Source: Bacillus sp. 2205SS5-2 (lineage in GTDB: Bacteria; Bacillota; Bacilli; Bacillales; Bacillaceae_K). From it: a stretch of DNA of 64,000 nucleotides. The DNA lies in contig NZ_JAYKTS010000004.1 in the NCBI RefSeq assembly GCF_037024155.1, positions 1 through 64,000 of the forward strand, in the 5' to 3' direction. How positions within the stretch are numbered: the first letter of the stretch is position 1; every line of letters starts with the position of its first letter. A program made the position numbers and the translations under genes. Below the pieces are notes generated by a model that worked only from the letters and a program-made list of their open reading frames with translations, was not told where the DNA came from and ran no database searches. Shown piece after piece: positions 18,492-26,184 of this stretch.

Positions 18492-19424
18492 CTATTTTAA
18501 TGCGTTCACAATTGTATCAACATTGTGACGGTACATCCCTATATACGTTCCTTCTTTAGTGCCTTCCGCTCCCATGGCATCTGAAAAGAGTTCTCCACCG
18601 ATCACTACATTATGCCCTTTATCTTTTGCACCTTCAATAACAGCATTTATCGATTTTTCTGAAATACTCGATTCAACAAACACTGCGTTGATTTGTCTTG
18701 CAACTAAGATTTCAACAAGCGATTGAACGTCACCTAATCCGTACTCTGAATCTGTGCTTAGTCCTTGAAGACCTTTCACTTCCATATCATAAGCTGCCCC
18801 AAAGTAATTAAAGGCATCATGAGCCGTTACAAGCACACGTTGTTCAACAGGAATCGTCGCGATTTGCTCTTTAGCATATTGTTTTAATTCAGACAATTGA
18901 GCAAAATACTCCTCGGCATTTTTTTCATAATACTCCTTGTTCTCCGGGTCTAATTCACTCAAACCTCTAGTTACTTCTTCTAAAGCTGTCGTCCATAGAT
19001 CAATGTCAAACCAAATATGAGGATCAGTAATGCTCACATCTACCACGTCACTTCGTAAAGCTTCATCTGAAATGTTATCTGCAATGGCGATTGTTGGTTT
19101 TGTTTCATTCATTTTTTCAAAGATTTCTAACATTTTACCTTCTAAATGTAATCCGTTATAAAAAATAATTTCTGCATTTTGCAATTTTCCAATATCACTT
19201 TGCGTGGCTTTATATAAGTGGGGATCAACGCCAGGTCCCATTAAGCTTTCAACACTAACAAATTCTCCACCAATATAGCGAGTTGCATCCGCAATTTGAC
19301 CTATCGTCGTTACGACCTTTATTTTACTGCCATCCTTTGAATCTGTTGAATCCACTCCACACCCTGAAAGGAATAAACCTCCAAGTAATAACATCATCAA
19401 ACCAACTAAGTTCATCTTCTTCAT
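18492..19424 (-). CDS. mntA: Manganese-binding lipoprotein MntA
   Basis: A substrate-binding lipoprotein (about 310 residues) of the cluster A-1/ZnuA-like group. The signal peptide ends with lipobox LFLSGC, so it is anchored to the membrane after Cys modification. Metal ligands are H in GPGVDPHLYKAT, H in DPHIWFDIDLW, E in INAVFVESSISEKS and D in VIGGELFSDAMG. No His-rich loop is present, which favours Mn over Zn. The ATG at 19424 lies eight bases after AGGAGG. It is the first gene of mntABCD and follows an MntR box. Confidence 0.95.
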   Translation of the reverse strand: MKKMNLVGLMMLLLGGLFLSGCGVDSTDSKDGSKIKVVTTIGQIADATRYIGGEFVSVESLMGPGVDPHLYKATQSDIGKLQNAEIIFYNGLHLEGKMLEIFEKMNETKPTIAIADNISDEALRSDVVDVSITDPHIWFDIDLWTTALEEVTRGLSELDPENKEYYEKNAEEYFAQLSELKQYAKEQIATIPVEQRVLVTAHDAFNYFGAAYDMEVKGLQGLSTDSEYGLGDVQSLVEILVARQINAVFVESSISEKSINAVIEGAKDKGHNVVIGGELFSDAMGAEGTKEGTYIGMYRHNVDTIVNALK

Positions 19425-19558
19425 ATCCATTTCCTCCTATTGTAAAATCTGACCATGTGCAAATTCGCCCACAAAAAATCTTCCCTACTTTTGTATTCTA
19501 TATTCGACCTAATCGTGACCATTTTTTGCACATACTTTACATTTTTTTATTCAGGACT

Positions 19559-19582
19559 AAGTTTTGCCTTAATGCAAATTTT
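19559..19582 (-). promoter_or_regulatory. MntR operator at the mntA promoter
   Basis: On the minus strand the site reads AAAATTTGCATTAAGG followed by CAAAACTT, close to the B. subtilis mntA MntR box as I remember it (AAATTTGCATTAAGG-AAACTT). It overlaps the predicted -10 and start region, so Mn-bound MntR would block transcription. Confidence 0.88.
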
Positions 19583-19607
19583 AAAGCCAAACGAAACTTT
19601 TTGTCAA
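19578..19607 (-). promoter_or_regulatory. Sigma-A promoter of mntABCD
   Basis: The minus strand shows TTGACA (19602-19607), an 18-bp spacer and TAAAAT (19578-19583). The -10 lies inside the MntR operator. The 5' leader to mntA is about 145 bases; I see nothing structured in it. The rest of 19620-19822 is AT-rich leader and promoter DNA for cspD without a gene. Confidence 0.8.
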
Positions 19608-19825
19608 CTATAAATTTTAATTTCATCTATTTTTATTTATAATTTACTATTTTGAAAATAAAATCAATTCCACTTCTTGACGCATTATTCGCAATTATTG
19701 TATATTTAAAGTAGTCAAATAACGCTTTCGAAACACATTTAATTATTCGAGGATCATATTGTCCCTTCGAAAAATTTTCTTCATGAGCATTCGTTGCTTA
19801 TTAGGGTGTAGGAGGAATCAGAATG

Positions 19826-20026
19826 ATGCAAAATGGAAAAGTAAAGTGGTTTAATAATGAAAAAGGTTTCGGATTTATTGAAGTAGAAAATGGAGAAGAT
19901 GTATTCGTTCACTTTTCAGCAATCGAAGGAGACGGGTACAAATCATTGGAAGAAGGACAAGAAGTTTCTTTTGAAATCGTTGAAGGAAATCGAGGACCTC
20001 AAGCTTCTAACGTAGTAAAAATATAA
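19826..20026 (+). CDS. cspD: Cold shock protein CspD
   Basis: A 66-residue single-stranded nucleic-acid-binding OB-fold protein. RNP1 KGFGFIEV and RNP2 VFVHFSAI are intact. The sequence [20 protein letters not shown]...[13 protein letters not shown] is almost the same as B. subtilis CspD. Two ATG codons are adjacent; AGGAGGAA suits either. It acts as an RNA chaperone at low temperature and in stationary phase. A strong hairpin follows. Confidence 0.95.
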   Translation: MQNGKVKWFNNEKGFGFIEVENGEDVFVHFSAIEGDGYKSLEEGQEVSFEIVEGNRGPQASNVVKI

Positions 20027-20050
20027 TAAATGTATTATATACTAGACATT

Positions 20051-20083
20051 AAAGGGAAGATTCTATAGAATCTTCCCTTTTTA
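20051..20083 (+). terminator. Terminator of cspD
   Basis: AAGGGAAGATTC and its complement GAATCTTCCCTT form a near-perfect hairpin followed by TTTTTATT, 25 bases after the cspD stop. Confidence 0.9.
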
Positions 20084-20157
20084 TTCCTCTTGGGGCTCAT
20101 TAGTGTTCTACTGGCACCAATTAACACCAATCTTTTTGAAATTGTCCATTATATGGT

Positions 20158-20349
20158 TCATTGACTAATTTTCTTTCCTAATTCCTGTAGTTGAGCCCCA
20201 ATGGTACACTGACCAATACAAAAACGATGTGCCTCTGTTTTCCCTTTTTCCTTTCGAAACTCACGCTTTAACCAACAGCCTTCGCAATAAGTATCCATTA
20301 AATTATCAGCTTCTATGATTGCTGTTTTTCGTTTCAATTTCCCTTTCAC
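20158..20349 (-). CDS. ypeQ: Small zinc-finger protein YpeQ
   Basis: A 63-residue basic protein with four conserved cysteines, TYCEGCWLKREF and RFCIGQCTIGAQL, as expected for a small zinc finger. It matches B. subtilis YpeQ in size and position next to ypeP. It starts 10 bp after ypeP, so the two are co-transcribed. Function unknown. Confidence 0.85.
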   Translation of the reverse strand: MKGKLKRKTAIIEADNLMDTYCEGCWLKREFRKEKGKTEAHRFCIGQCTIGAQLQELGKKISQ

Positions 20350-20359
20350 TTCCTTATAC

Positions 20360-21019
20360 CTAAAGTTGTTTTTTATGACTATGTATCTCTTTGCCTTCTA
20401 AAGCTTGAGACGCTAGCTGATGGGCTTCTTTGTTTTGATTTCGTTTTATCACAGAATAACTTGCTCGAACCGGGAGGTTGTTAATTTTCTCTTCAATGCG
20501 ATCTAACCACCGGTTGAGTGTTGCTTCGTAACAGGGCCACTCCCCCTGTAGTTGCTTAATTAAGCCCTGAGCATCTCCTTTAATTTCACAAACCGTATGC
20601 TGTACACCAATATCCTCCAATGACATCAGGGCTTCAAAAAGAGCAGCGTACTCAGCTTCATTATTATGTTGAATACTTTCTAAACGATTGTTTCTCCGGT
20701 AACGATAGGATTCTCCATTTTTATCATAATACACAACAACACCGATTCCTGCCACATTCGTCTCTTTATGAAAACCTCCATCAAAATAGAGAATGACATT
20801 TTCAGGTTCTGTTTCAAGCTGTTGGTTTAACTTCATATACTCTTTTTTTGACCACTCAGCCCCGAGCTCATCTACAATCATAATGTTCTTTGATTTACCT
20901 GACTTTTCAAGATCACTTATGAGAGGCTGCACGTTATGCCGTAACACCCAATCAGATTCAAATGTTGTTCCTTCTAGCCCTTTCCCTACATAATTGAAAA
21001 TCACTTTCATTTTCATCAT
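20360..21019 (-). CDS. ypeP: RNase H-like protein YpeP
   Basis: A 219-residue protein. The C-terminal half (about 75-210) has the RNase H fold: ILYFDGGFHKETN (first Asp), HNNEAEYAALFEAL (Glu) and CEIKGDAQGLIKQL (second Asp). The last catalytic Asp position reads NKEAHQLA, so it may be inactive or altered. The N-terminal about 70 residues (IMIVDELGAEWSKKEYMKL) are a separate domain. B. subtilis YpeP is also not a confirmed RNase H. AAGGAGG precedes the start. Divergent from ypdP. Confidence 0.88.
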   Translation of the reverse strand: MMKMKVIFNYVGKGLEGTTFESDWVLRHNVQPLISDLEKSGKSKNIMIVDELGAEWSKKEYMKLNQQLETEPENVILYFDGGFHKETNVAGIGVVVYYDKNGESYRYRRNNRLESIQHNNEAEYAALFEALMSLEDIGVQHTVCEIKGDAQGLIKQLQGEWPCYEATLNRWLDRIEEKINNLPVRASYSVIKRNQNKEAHQLASQALEGKEIHSHKKQL

Positions 21020-21108
21020 TTTTCCTCCTTCAATAACTAGTTGAGAAATGCTCGTTTTGTCGATATAATAATCGTTGTATTTTTAATCAGTATTTTTGGA
21101 GGATCAGT

Positions 21109-21780
21109 ATGTATAACGAATGGTTTGGAATTTTATTTGTTTTAGTTAATTTTGCATTGGTTTTACTAATGTACCGTATATTTGGCAAAACTGGTCTGTT
21201 TGTATGGATTGGCATCTCCACCATACTGGCAAATATCCAAGTAGTCAAAACGATTGAAATTTTTGGATTAACCGCTACACTTGGTAATACAATGTATGGA
21301 ACTGTTTTTCTTGTAACGGATATTTTAAATGAGAGATACGGTAAAAAAGAAGCACAAAAAGCTGTTTGGTTAGGGTTTTTTACGTTAGTGGCGATGACCG
21401 TCATTATGCAAATGTCCATTATTTTCCAACCTCATCCAAACGACATTGCACAAGAGTCGCTCGAAACAATTTTTGGACTTCTTCCCCGGATCGCATTAGG
21501 AAGCCTAGCTGCCTACTTAGTCAGCCAACATTCTGATGTTTATCTTTTCACTCTTTTAAAGAAAAAATTCCCGAAGGATTCTCAATTTTGGATTCGGAAC
21601 AATGGATCGACGATGATTAGTCAGCTGTTAGACACACTCGTCTTTACTTCGGTTGCCTTTCTCGGAGCTTTCCCAATGGAGATTTGGATAGAGATTTTCA
21701 TTACTACTTATATTTTAAAATGGATCGTCTCTCTTCTTGACACTCCTTTCGGATATATCGCCAGACGTTTTCCAAAATAA
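21109..21780 (+). CDS. ypdP: Queuosine precursor transporter (YpdP/YhhQ family)
   Basis: A 223-residue membrane protein of the VUT/YhhQ family with six hydrophobic segments. Characteristic strings are GNTMYGTVFLVTDILNERYGKKEAQKAVWLGF and SQHSDVYLFTLLKKKFPKDSQFWIRNNGSTMISQLLDTLVF. E. coli YhhQ takes up preQ0/preQ1; no que genes lie here and I see no preQ1 riboswitch in the short upstream region. GGAGGATCAGT precedes the ATG. Same order as B. subtilis ypdP-ypdQ. Confidence 0.9.
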   Translation: MYNEWFGILFVLVNFALVLLMYRIFGKTGLFVWIGISTILANIQVVKTIEIFGLTATLGNTMYGTVFLVTDILNERYGKKEAQKAVWLGFFTLVAMTVIMQMSIIFQPHPNDIAQESLETIFGLLPRIALGSLAAYLVSQHSDVYLFTLLKKKFPKDSQFWIRNNGSTMISQLLDTLVFTSVAFLGAFPMEIWIEIFITTYILKWIVSLLDTPFGYIARRFPK

Positions 21781-21825
21781 GGATTTTGTTCGCTCTACAA
21801 TTCATCGAAAAGGAGTGTTTTGGAG

Positions 21826-22230
21826 ATGGTGGAAGTATATATAGATGGTGCAAGTGCAGGAAATCCAGGACCAAGCGGTGCAGGAATTCACATTAAATAT
21901 ACAGGAAAAGCAGAGAGTTATTCCATTCCTCTTGGTATGAAAAATAATCATGAAGCTGAATTTCTGTCTTTCTTGTATGCTCTAAGAAAATGTGAAGATC
22001 TTAACTTTGAAATGGTTTCGTTTCGTTCTGATTCACAGGCTCTAGTGAATGCAGTTGAAAAGGGATTCGTTAAACGTGAGCAATATCGTAGAATATTTGT
22101 TGAGATTCAGGAGCTGTTAACTCGACATGAATTGTACTTTATTAAATGGATTCCTTCTTCTGAGAACTCTGTCGCAGATGCACTAGCTCGCAAAGCAATC
22201 GTCCAATTAAATGAAGGAGATATTATGTGA
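21826..22230 (+). CDS. ypdQ: RNase HI-like protein YpdQ
   Basis: A protein of about 134 residues with an RNase HI fold and all four acidic positions: VEVYIDGASAGNPGPSGAG (D), NNHEAEFLSFL (E), SFRSDSQALV (D) and ENSVADALARKA (D). It is close to B. subtilis YpdQ, for which RNase H activity is uncertain. A TTG two codons upstream is an alternative start. Its stop overlaps the GTG start of the exporter gene (ATGTGA), so the two are coupled. Confidence 0.9.
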   Translation: MVEVYIDGASAGNPGPSGAGIHIKYTGKAESYSIPLGMKNNHEAEFLSFLYALRKCEDLNFEMVSFRSDSQALVNAVEKGFVKREQYRRIFVEIQELLTRHELYFIKWIPSSENSVADALARKAIVQLNEGDIM

Positions 22231-23150
22231 ATAAAAACCGGACTCTTATCGCATCAACTGGTCTATTATTAGTCGCATTTGTATGGGGAAGTACCTTTGT
22301 ACTCGTTCAGCAAGCCGTTTCTATCCTTCCCCCTTTCTCCTTTAATTTTCTCCGCTTTTTTCTAGCTGGACTTCTGTTGTTTTTGCTTTACTTATTTGGA
22401 AGGCGTTCTCGCTCTTTTGATTACTCTATCTTGTTTCCGGGAATTGTGTTAGGATTCTTTCTATTTCTTGGATTCGGACTACAGACGATAGGACTATTGC
22501 ATACCACTCCCGCTCGAGCAGGATTTATTACGGGCTTAAATGTAGTGATAGTCCCGTTCCTCGCTCTATCATTTTCAAAGAAGCGGCCCAGTTTATTTGC
22601 GATATGTGGCGCGTTCTTTGCGGCAGTTGGGTTATACCTTCTAGCCGCCATCTCTTCCAATCAAGTCCAGCTAGGTGATATTCTTGTATTAGGATGTGCA
22701 GTTGCGTTTGCCGCGCACATATTTCTAACAGATAGATTTGCTGCAATCCATTCTGCCCTATTATTGGCAGCTATCCAACTGCTTTCAGCAAGTCTTTTTT
22801 CATTCGTGAGTATGTTGCTATTCGAAGATAGTTCATTACTACGGAACGTGGACGTCCTTAAACAACCAGAAGTGTTCTCAGGCATTCTGATCACAGCCCT
22901 TTTTGCAACGGCAGCAGCCTTTTTTCTTCAAACATGGGCACAACAATTTACTTCTTCAACCAGAGTAGCTGTAATATTTGCGATGGAGCCCGTATTTGCA
23001 GCACTTTCATCCTTTCTCTTAATTGGAGAAGTCTTATCGGCCAAGCAAATAATCGGTTGTCTATTCATTTTCTTTGGGATGATGATTGTTGAAATAAAGC
23101 CGAAGAGCAAATCATGGCTACACCGAAGAGACAATTTTTTCTCTTCTTAA
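22227..23150 (+). CDS. EamA/DMT family transporter
   Basis: A 307-residue drug/metabolite exporter with ten predicted membrane helices in two EamA repeats. Typical strings are LLLVAFVWGSTFVLVQQAV, FNFLRFFLAGLLLFLLY, ARAGFITGLNVVIVPFLAL and RVAVIFAMEPVFAALSSFLLIGEVLSAKQIIGCLFIFFGMMIVE. It starts with GTG overlapping the ypdQ stop by 4 bp. Substrate unknown. Confidence 0.9.
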   Translation: MNKNRTLIASTGLLLVAFVWGSTFVLVQQAVSILPPFSFNFLRFFLAGLLLFLLYLFGRRSRSFDYSILFPGIVLGFFLFLGFGLQTIGLLHTTPARAGFITGLNVVIVPFLALSFSKKRPSLFAICGAFFAAVGLYLLAAISSNQVQLGDILVLGCAVAFAAHIFLTDRFAAIHSALLLAAIQLLSASLFSFVSMLLFEDSSLLRNVDVLKQPEVFSGILITALFATAAAFFLQTWAQQFTSSTRVAVIFAMEPVFAALSSFLLIGEVLSAKQIIGCLFIFFGMMIVEIKPKSKSWLHRRDNFFSS

Positions 23151-23259
23151 GAAAAATTCCGATTTATATTAGGCCCTTTCCCCTAAAAAAACCAGAATGT
23201 AGTGAAACTACACACAAAACTATATTGATTAGTAAAGTTGATAATTACTCAAATATTAA

Positions 23260-23415
23260 GGCTGTTTTAGCAAAAGTTATGGATTTTCGTATCAATTTAT
23301 AATCTAGATATAGCTTTGTTCCGGCATTATTCCGTCTAGTTTTGATGGAAATTAATAGTGAAATGGCGGATTCAATAAAATAGATGAAATAGTCACAATG
23401 TAAAAGAAAAGAACC
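23260..23415 (+). mobile_element. MITE-type element, full length (156 bp)
   Basis: Left end GGCTGTTTTAGCAAAAG and right end GAAAAGAACC. The flanking octamers AATATTAA (23252-23259) and AATATTAG (23416-23423) match at 7 of 8 positions, a likely target duplication. Confidence 0.88.
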
Positions 23416-23470
23416 AATATTAGAGATATAAAAAGAGATATTGCATCGACATAGGAGATCTCAATCTTGT

Positions 23471-23659
23471 TCAGCAATTGGGCAAATTAATGAAAGACTC
23501 GAATGCAAGATAATCACACAAAACTGATTCAGGACCTACCAATTTACCCTCATCAAACACATAATAACCAATTTTCGCTTTTCGATTAATATGATTTATA
23601 TAAATTAATCTATAGAACTCACTCAAAAACAGTTGACTCCTTGGGTTGTCCCAGTCCAT
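23471..23659 (-). CDS. Short ORF, possible gene remnant
   Basis: A 62-codon frame whose second half, NRKAKIGYYVFDEGKLVGPESVL, looks protein-like. There is no good ribosome site before its ATG. I do not recognise it; it may be the 3' piece of a lost gene. The remaining DNA to 24005 holds a perfect hairpin (23745-23793) and a terminator. Confidence 0.3.
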   Translation of the reverse strand: MDWDNPRSQLFLSEFYRLIYINHINRKAKIGYYVFDEGKLVGPESVLCDYLAFESFINLPNC

Positions 23660-23744
23660 TCATCACGATGTTTCCAGTCGGATAGACTCCCTTACTTTTT
23701 TAAGGACTCATGGACTTCTCTAGCTATGTATTGATTAAGGTTGA

Positions 23745-23793
23745 CAGTCATTGGCTTCTGTTGAACGTACTTTCCAACAGAAGCCAATGACTG
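23745..23793. repeat. Perfect 19-bp inverted repeat
   Basis: CAGTCATTGGCTTCTGTTG is repeated as its exact complement after an 11-base spacer. No T run follows on either strand, so it does not look like a simple terminator. No gene explains it. Confidence 0.85.
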
Positions 23794-23976
23794 GTCTGAT
23801 AGCGTTGATCCATTCGACGTGAGATAAATGAAAATCCTTCTAAAACAATGGTTCTGTTCAAGCTTATGGTTGATTTATATACTAAATTAATTGGAGTGGA
23901 AATTAACAGCCCAAATTAACAAAGCACTATCAAAAAAATAACTTAGGTTCAAACTATATAGACAAATAGAAAAAAC

Positions 23977-24011
23977 ACGTAAAAGCCAGGCATTCCGCCT
24001 GGCTTTTACGT
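23977..24011 (-). terminator. Hairpin overlapping the end of the 92-aa gene
   Basis: ACGTAAAAGCCAGGC and GCCTGGCTTTTACGT pair perfectly over 15 bp around ATTCC. It lies at the stop of the minus-strand gene. Confidence 0.85.
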
Positions 24012-24284
24012 TAGTATACCTTTTTCTTCAGCATATTGTAGAGCTTGATATCGTGTAGAGAATTGATTTCCATGGAACTCTTCCAAAAGTGACACATAGA
24101 AACTTCCATCAAAACCCTGTTTGACCTTAAGTGTCACTTCAATAGCAACATTGACCAATATATCAGGAGCTTCAGTCAATTTCTTTCCGAAAAAAATAAA
24201 ACCAACCGCATCTTCAGAAAACTTAAATCCCTTATCTTCTAAATACATCAAATATTCCTCAATCGTCCTTACTCTTGTTACCAA
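24006..24284 (-). CDS. Hypothetical 92-residue protein
   Basis: A small acidic soluble protein that I do not recognise. It starts with TTG after AGGTGATG and reads MVTRVRTIEEYLMYLEDKGFKFSEDAVGFIFFGKKL, with later strands VNVAIEVTLKVKQGFDGSFYVSLLEEF. It lies 35 bp downstream of yuiD on the same strand and ends at a strong hairpin, so it is probably the second gene of that unit. Confidence 0.65.
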   Translation of the reverse strand: MVTRVRTIEEYLMYLEDKGFKFSEDAVGFIFFGKKLTEAPDILVNVAIEVTLKVKQGFDGSFYVSLLEEFHGNQFSTRYQALQYAEEKGILT

Positions 24285-24319
24285 CCTACATCACCTATTC
24301 GACATTAATCAATTTAATT

Positions 24320-24808
24320 CTACATAAACCAATTACGTTTGCCTACATTTTTCTGTAGAATAAAGGAAGTAATTCCCGTGATGATGCCAAATAATGCACC
24401 TCCAATGACCTCTGAAGGTTGGTGTCCAAGCATTTCTTTTAGTTTAGTTGGTGGTTTTTGTTTAAACTCAATGCTTTCTTGTTGGTGAGCTTTACGGACT
24501 AGTTCATCTAAACTATTGACTTTTAAAGTTAACTCACCCGCCTGCCTTCGGATTCCCTGGGCATCGTACATAACAATCAAGCCGAATACTAGCGATAGGG
24601 CAAAGTCAATCGTTGAAACGCCTCTTTTTAAGGCAATAAAAGTCGTTAATGACGAAACCCCTGCTGAATGAGAGCTCGGCATTCCTCCTGTTTGAAAAAA
24701 TAGTTGTGGTTTCCATTTATTTGTTTTCAGAAAATACAATGGAATTTTCATGGCTTGAGCCATTCCAATGCTCAGCAAAGCGATAAACACTCCTCGATTC
24801 AAATACAA
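24320..24808 (-). CDS. yuiD: Divergent PAP2 family membrane protein YuiD
   Basis: A 162-residue membrane protein of the divergent PAP2 (acid phosphatase/VanZ-related) family. Motifs are GGMPSSHSAGVSSLTT (about 41-56), IVMYDAQGIRRQAG and LGHQPSEVIGGALFGIITGI. The residues correspond to the phosphatase-type motifs, but activity in the family is unproven. The start, with GGAGGTGATTGTATTTG upstream, is well supported. The 24809-25020 region holds no gene I can recognise. Confidence 0.9.
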   Translation of the reverse strand: MYLNRGVFIALLSIGMAQAMKIPLYFLKTNKWKPQLFFQTGGMPSSHSAGVSSLTTFIALKRGVSTIDFALSLVFGLIVMYDAQGIRRQAGELTLKVNSLDELVRKAHQQESIEFKQKPPTKLKEMLGHQPSEVIGGALFGIITGITSFILQKNVGKRNWFM

Positions 24809-25026
24809 TCACCTCCACAGTTTTAGTCTCTCCTGCTCGTGTAATGAAATTCATCACCATTGAGCATCATAAGAGAGGCGTAAGGCACACATATCTCGGC
24901 GACATACTTGATGACTGCCCTGTCACGTTTGTTTCCTCATATCAGTGGTAGCCTTATGACCTTGAATCGATGGTGAAAACCAGTCTATTCTTTTTTCTTA
25001 CCTTTTAAAACCGGAGGTGATCTTAA

Positions 25027-25164
25027 GTGAGCAAAAACCAAAATAAAAACCGTGGCCTAATAGGGCAAAGTGTCAACCCAGAAGGACAAGGACCTGATGT
25101 TGAATTCGGAAATGAAATCTCATCTCAGTTGGAAAAAAAGGCTAAAAAGAAAAATACAAAATAA
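25027..25164 (+). CDS. sspL: Small acid-soluble spore protein SspL
   Basis: A 45-residue basic, Asn/Gln/Lys-rich protein (SKNQNKNRGLIGQSVNPEG...EISSQLEKKAKKKNTK). The pattern RG..G.V.P.G followed by LE..AKK.NTK matches SspL of B. subtilis, and the position between ypdQ and ypcP is the same. It starts with GTG after a near-perfect ribosome site, GGAGGTGATC. It is a minor spore-core protein expected to be made in the forespore under sigma-G. Confidence 0.83.
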   Translation: MSKNQNKNRGLIGQSVNPEGQGPDVEFGNEISSQLEKKAKKKNTK

Positions 25165-25195
25165 ATCAGTAAAAAAGATGGTTATTGTTAAATAA

Positions 25196-25356
25196 GGCTG
25201 GTTTCGCAAAAATTGTTGCTTTTCGAACGAGTCTAAAAACGGTGAATTGTATTGTTTCGAGGTATCATTTCATTTACTTTTGATGTGAATCATCAGAAAA
25301 ATGAAGTGCTCCACCTAAAATTAGACTAAATAGAAACAGTGTATTCGAAATGAGCC
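25196..25356 (+). mobile_element. MITE-type element, diverged copy (161 bp)
   Basis: Left end GGCTGGTTTCGCAAA and right end CGAAATGAGCC. The interior has many substitutions relative to the family, so it is an old copy. Flanking octamers TTAAATAA and CTAAACAA agree at 6 of 8. Confidence 0.8.
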
Positions 25357-25357
25357 C

Positions 25358-25393
25358 TAAACAACCACAAGAAATCAGTCTTGTGGTTGTTTA
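25358..25393. terminator. Hairpin after the diverged element
   Basis: TAAACAACCACAAG and CTTGTGGTTGTTTA form a perfect 14-bp stem. It may terminate sspL. The region 25394-25845 shows no gene. Confidence 0.6.
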
Positions 25394-25853
25394 AACCCCA
25401 TAAATATATAACTCAAATTGTATCAACATTCCCTAATTATGACATAGTCATTGAAAGCAATTGATTTAACTAGTGGCTGTGCATGATTATGTACATTTTC
25501 TAGCTTTACCTATTTTCTTTCACTCTTCTTCACAGAAGAAAATAGCACACGTAAAATAAGAGTTAGTCAACTACCCTGATCAATAATACATATTGATTCA
25601 CTTTTAGATAGGGGGACATGTGATTTGATTTTTGTTGGTATGCTTCCGTCTAGAATGCAAGCTGAACACTGTTATCGATCAAAGTAATACCTCCTCACAA
25701 AATATGCAGAACTCGTAGAGGAGTAGATCGACACTGACAGTTAACTAATATTTCTAGTGTTCCTATCAGCAGTTATTAAAGGCTAACTTACCTTTATGCA
25801 CTACTATTCTCGCTCATCTTTCTCGTATACTATGATTATTCAATCAATAAAGA

Positions 25854-26082
25854 GGCTCTTCGCTATTTAGTGTTGACAAGACAATTTTCTAGGGTTCAAT
25901 TGATGCTACCATTTTAGCTTAATGTCAGGATTCTACATATTGATTAAAACAAGCGAAAAACCAAACCGGACAAGGGAATGAGTTCAATTGCTCGCTCAGC
26001 ATTCACCACCTGTTACAAGAATAATTGATTGAGTTCCGAAACCTACATAGTTGTTTGAACTAAACACTAAATAGCGAAGAAG
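25854..26082. mobile_element. 229-bp element with ISL3-like ends and 8-bp target duplication
   Basis: The left end GGCTCTTCGCTATTTAGTGT and right end AACACTAAATAGCGAAG (then AAGC) are inverted repeats of about 20 bp. Perfect octamers AATAAAGA flank it at 25846-25853 and 26083-26090. Ends beginning GGCTCTTCG and 8-bp duplications are typical of the ISL3 family. The interior has no transposase reading frame, so it is an internally deleted or miniature derivative. Confidence 0.88.
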
Positions 26083-26118
26083 CAATAAAGATTGATTTTC
26101 TCAAAAAAAAAAAAAAAA

Positions 26119-26150
26119 AAACACCCCATGAGCCTCCACATGGGGTGTTT
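26119..26150 (-). terminator. Terminator of ypcP with a 19-base A/T run
   Basis: AAACACCCCATG and CATGGGGTGTTT pair perfectly. The minus strand then runs into 19 consecutive T residues (plus-strand A at 26103-26121), partly shared with the stem. Confidence 0.92.
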
Positions 26151-26184
26151 ATCTACTTTAGAATTTACCCTCTAGAAAGTTTAT

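Noticed and set aside
24809-25026. Possible structured RNA between yuiD and sspL
   Set aside because: Only weak local pairings are visible and no known riboswitch or leader motif is recognised; it is more simply two divergent promoter regions.
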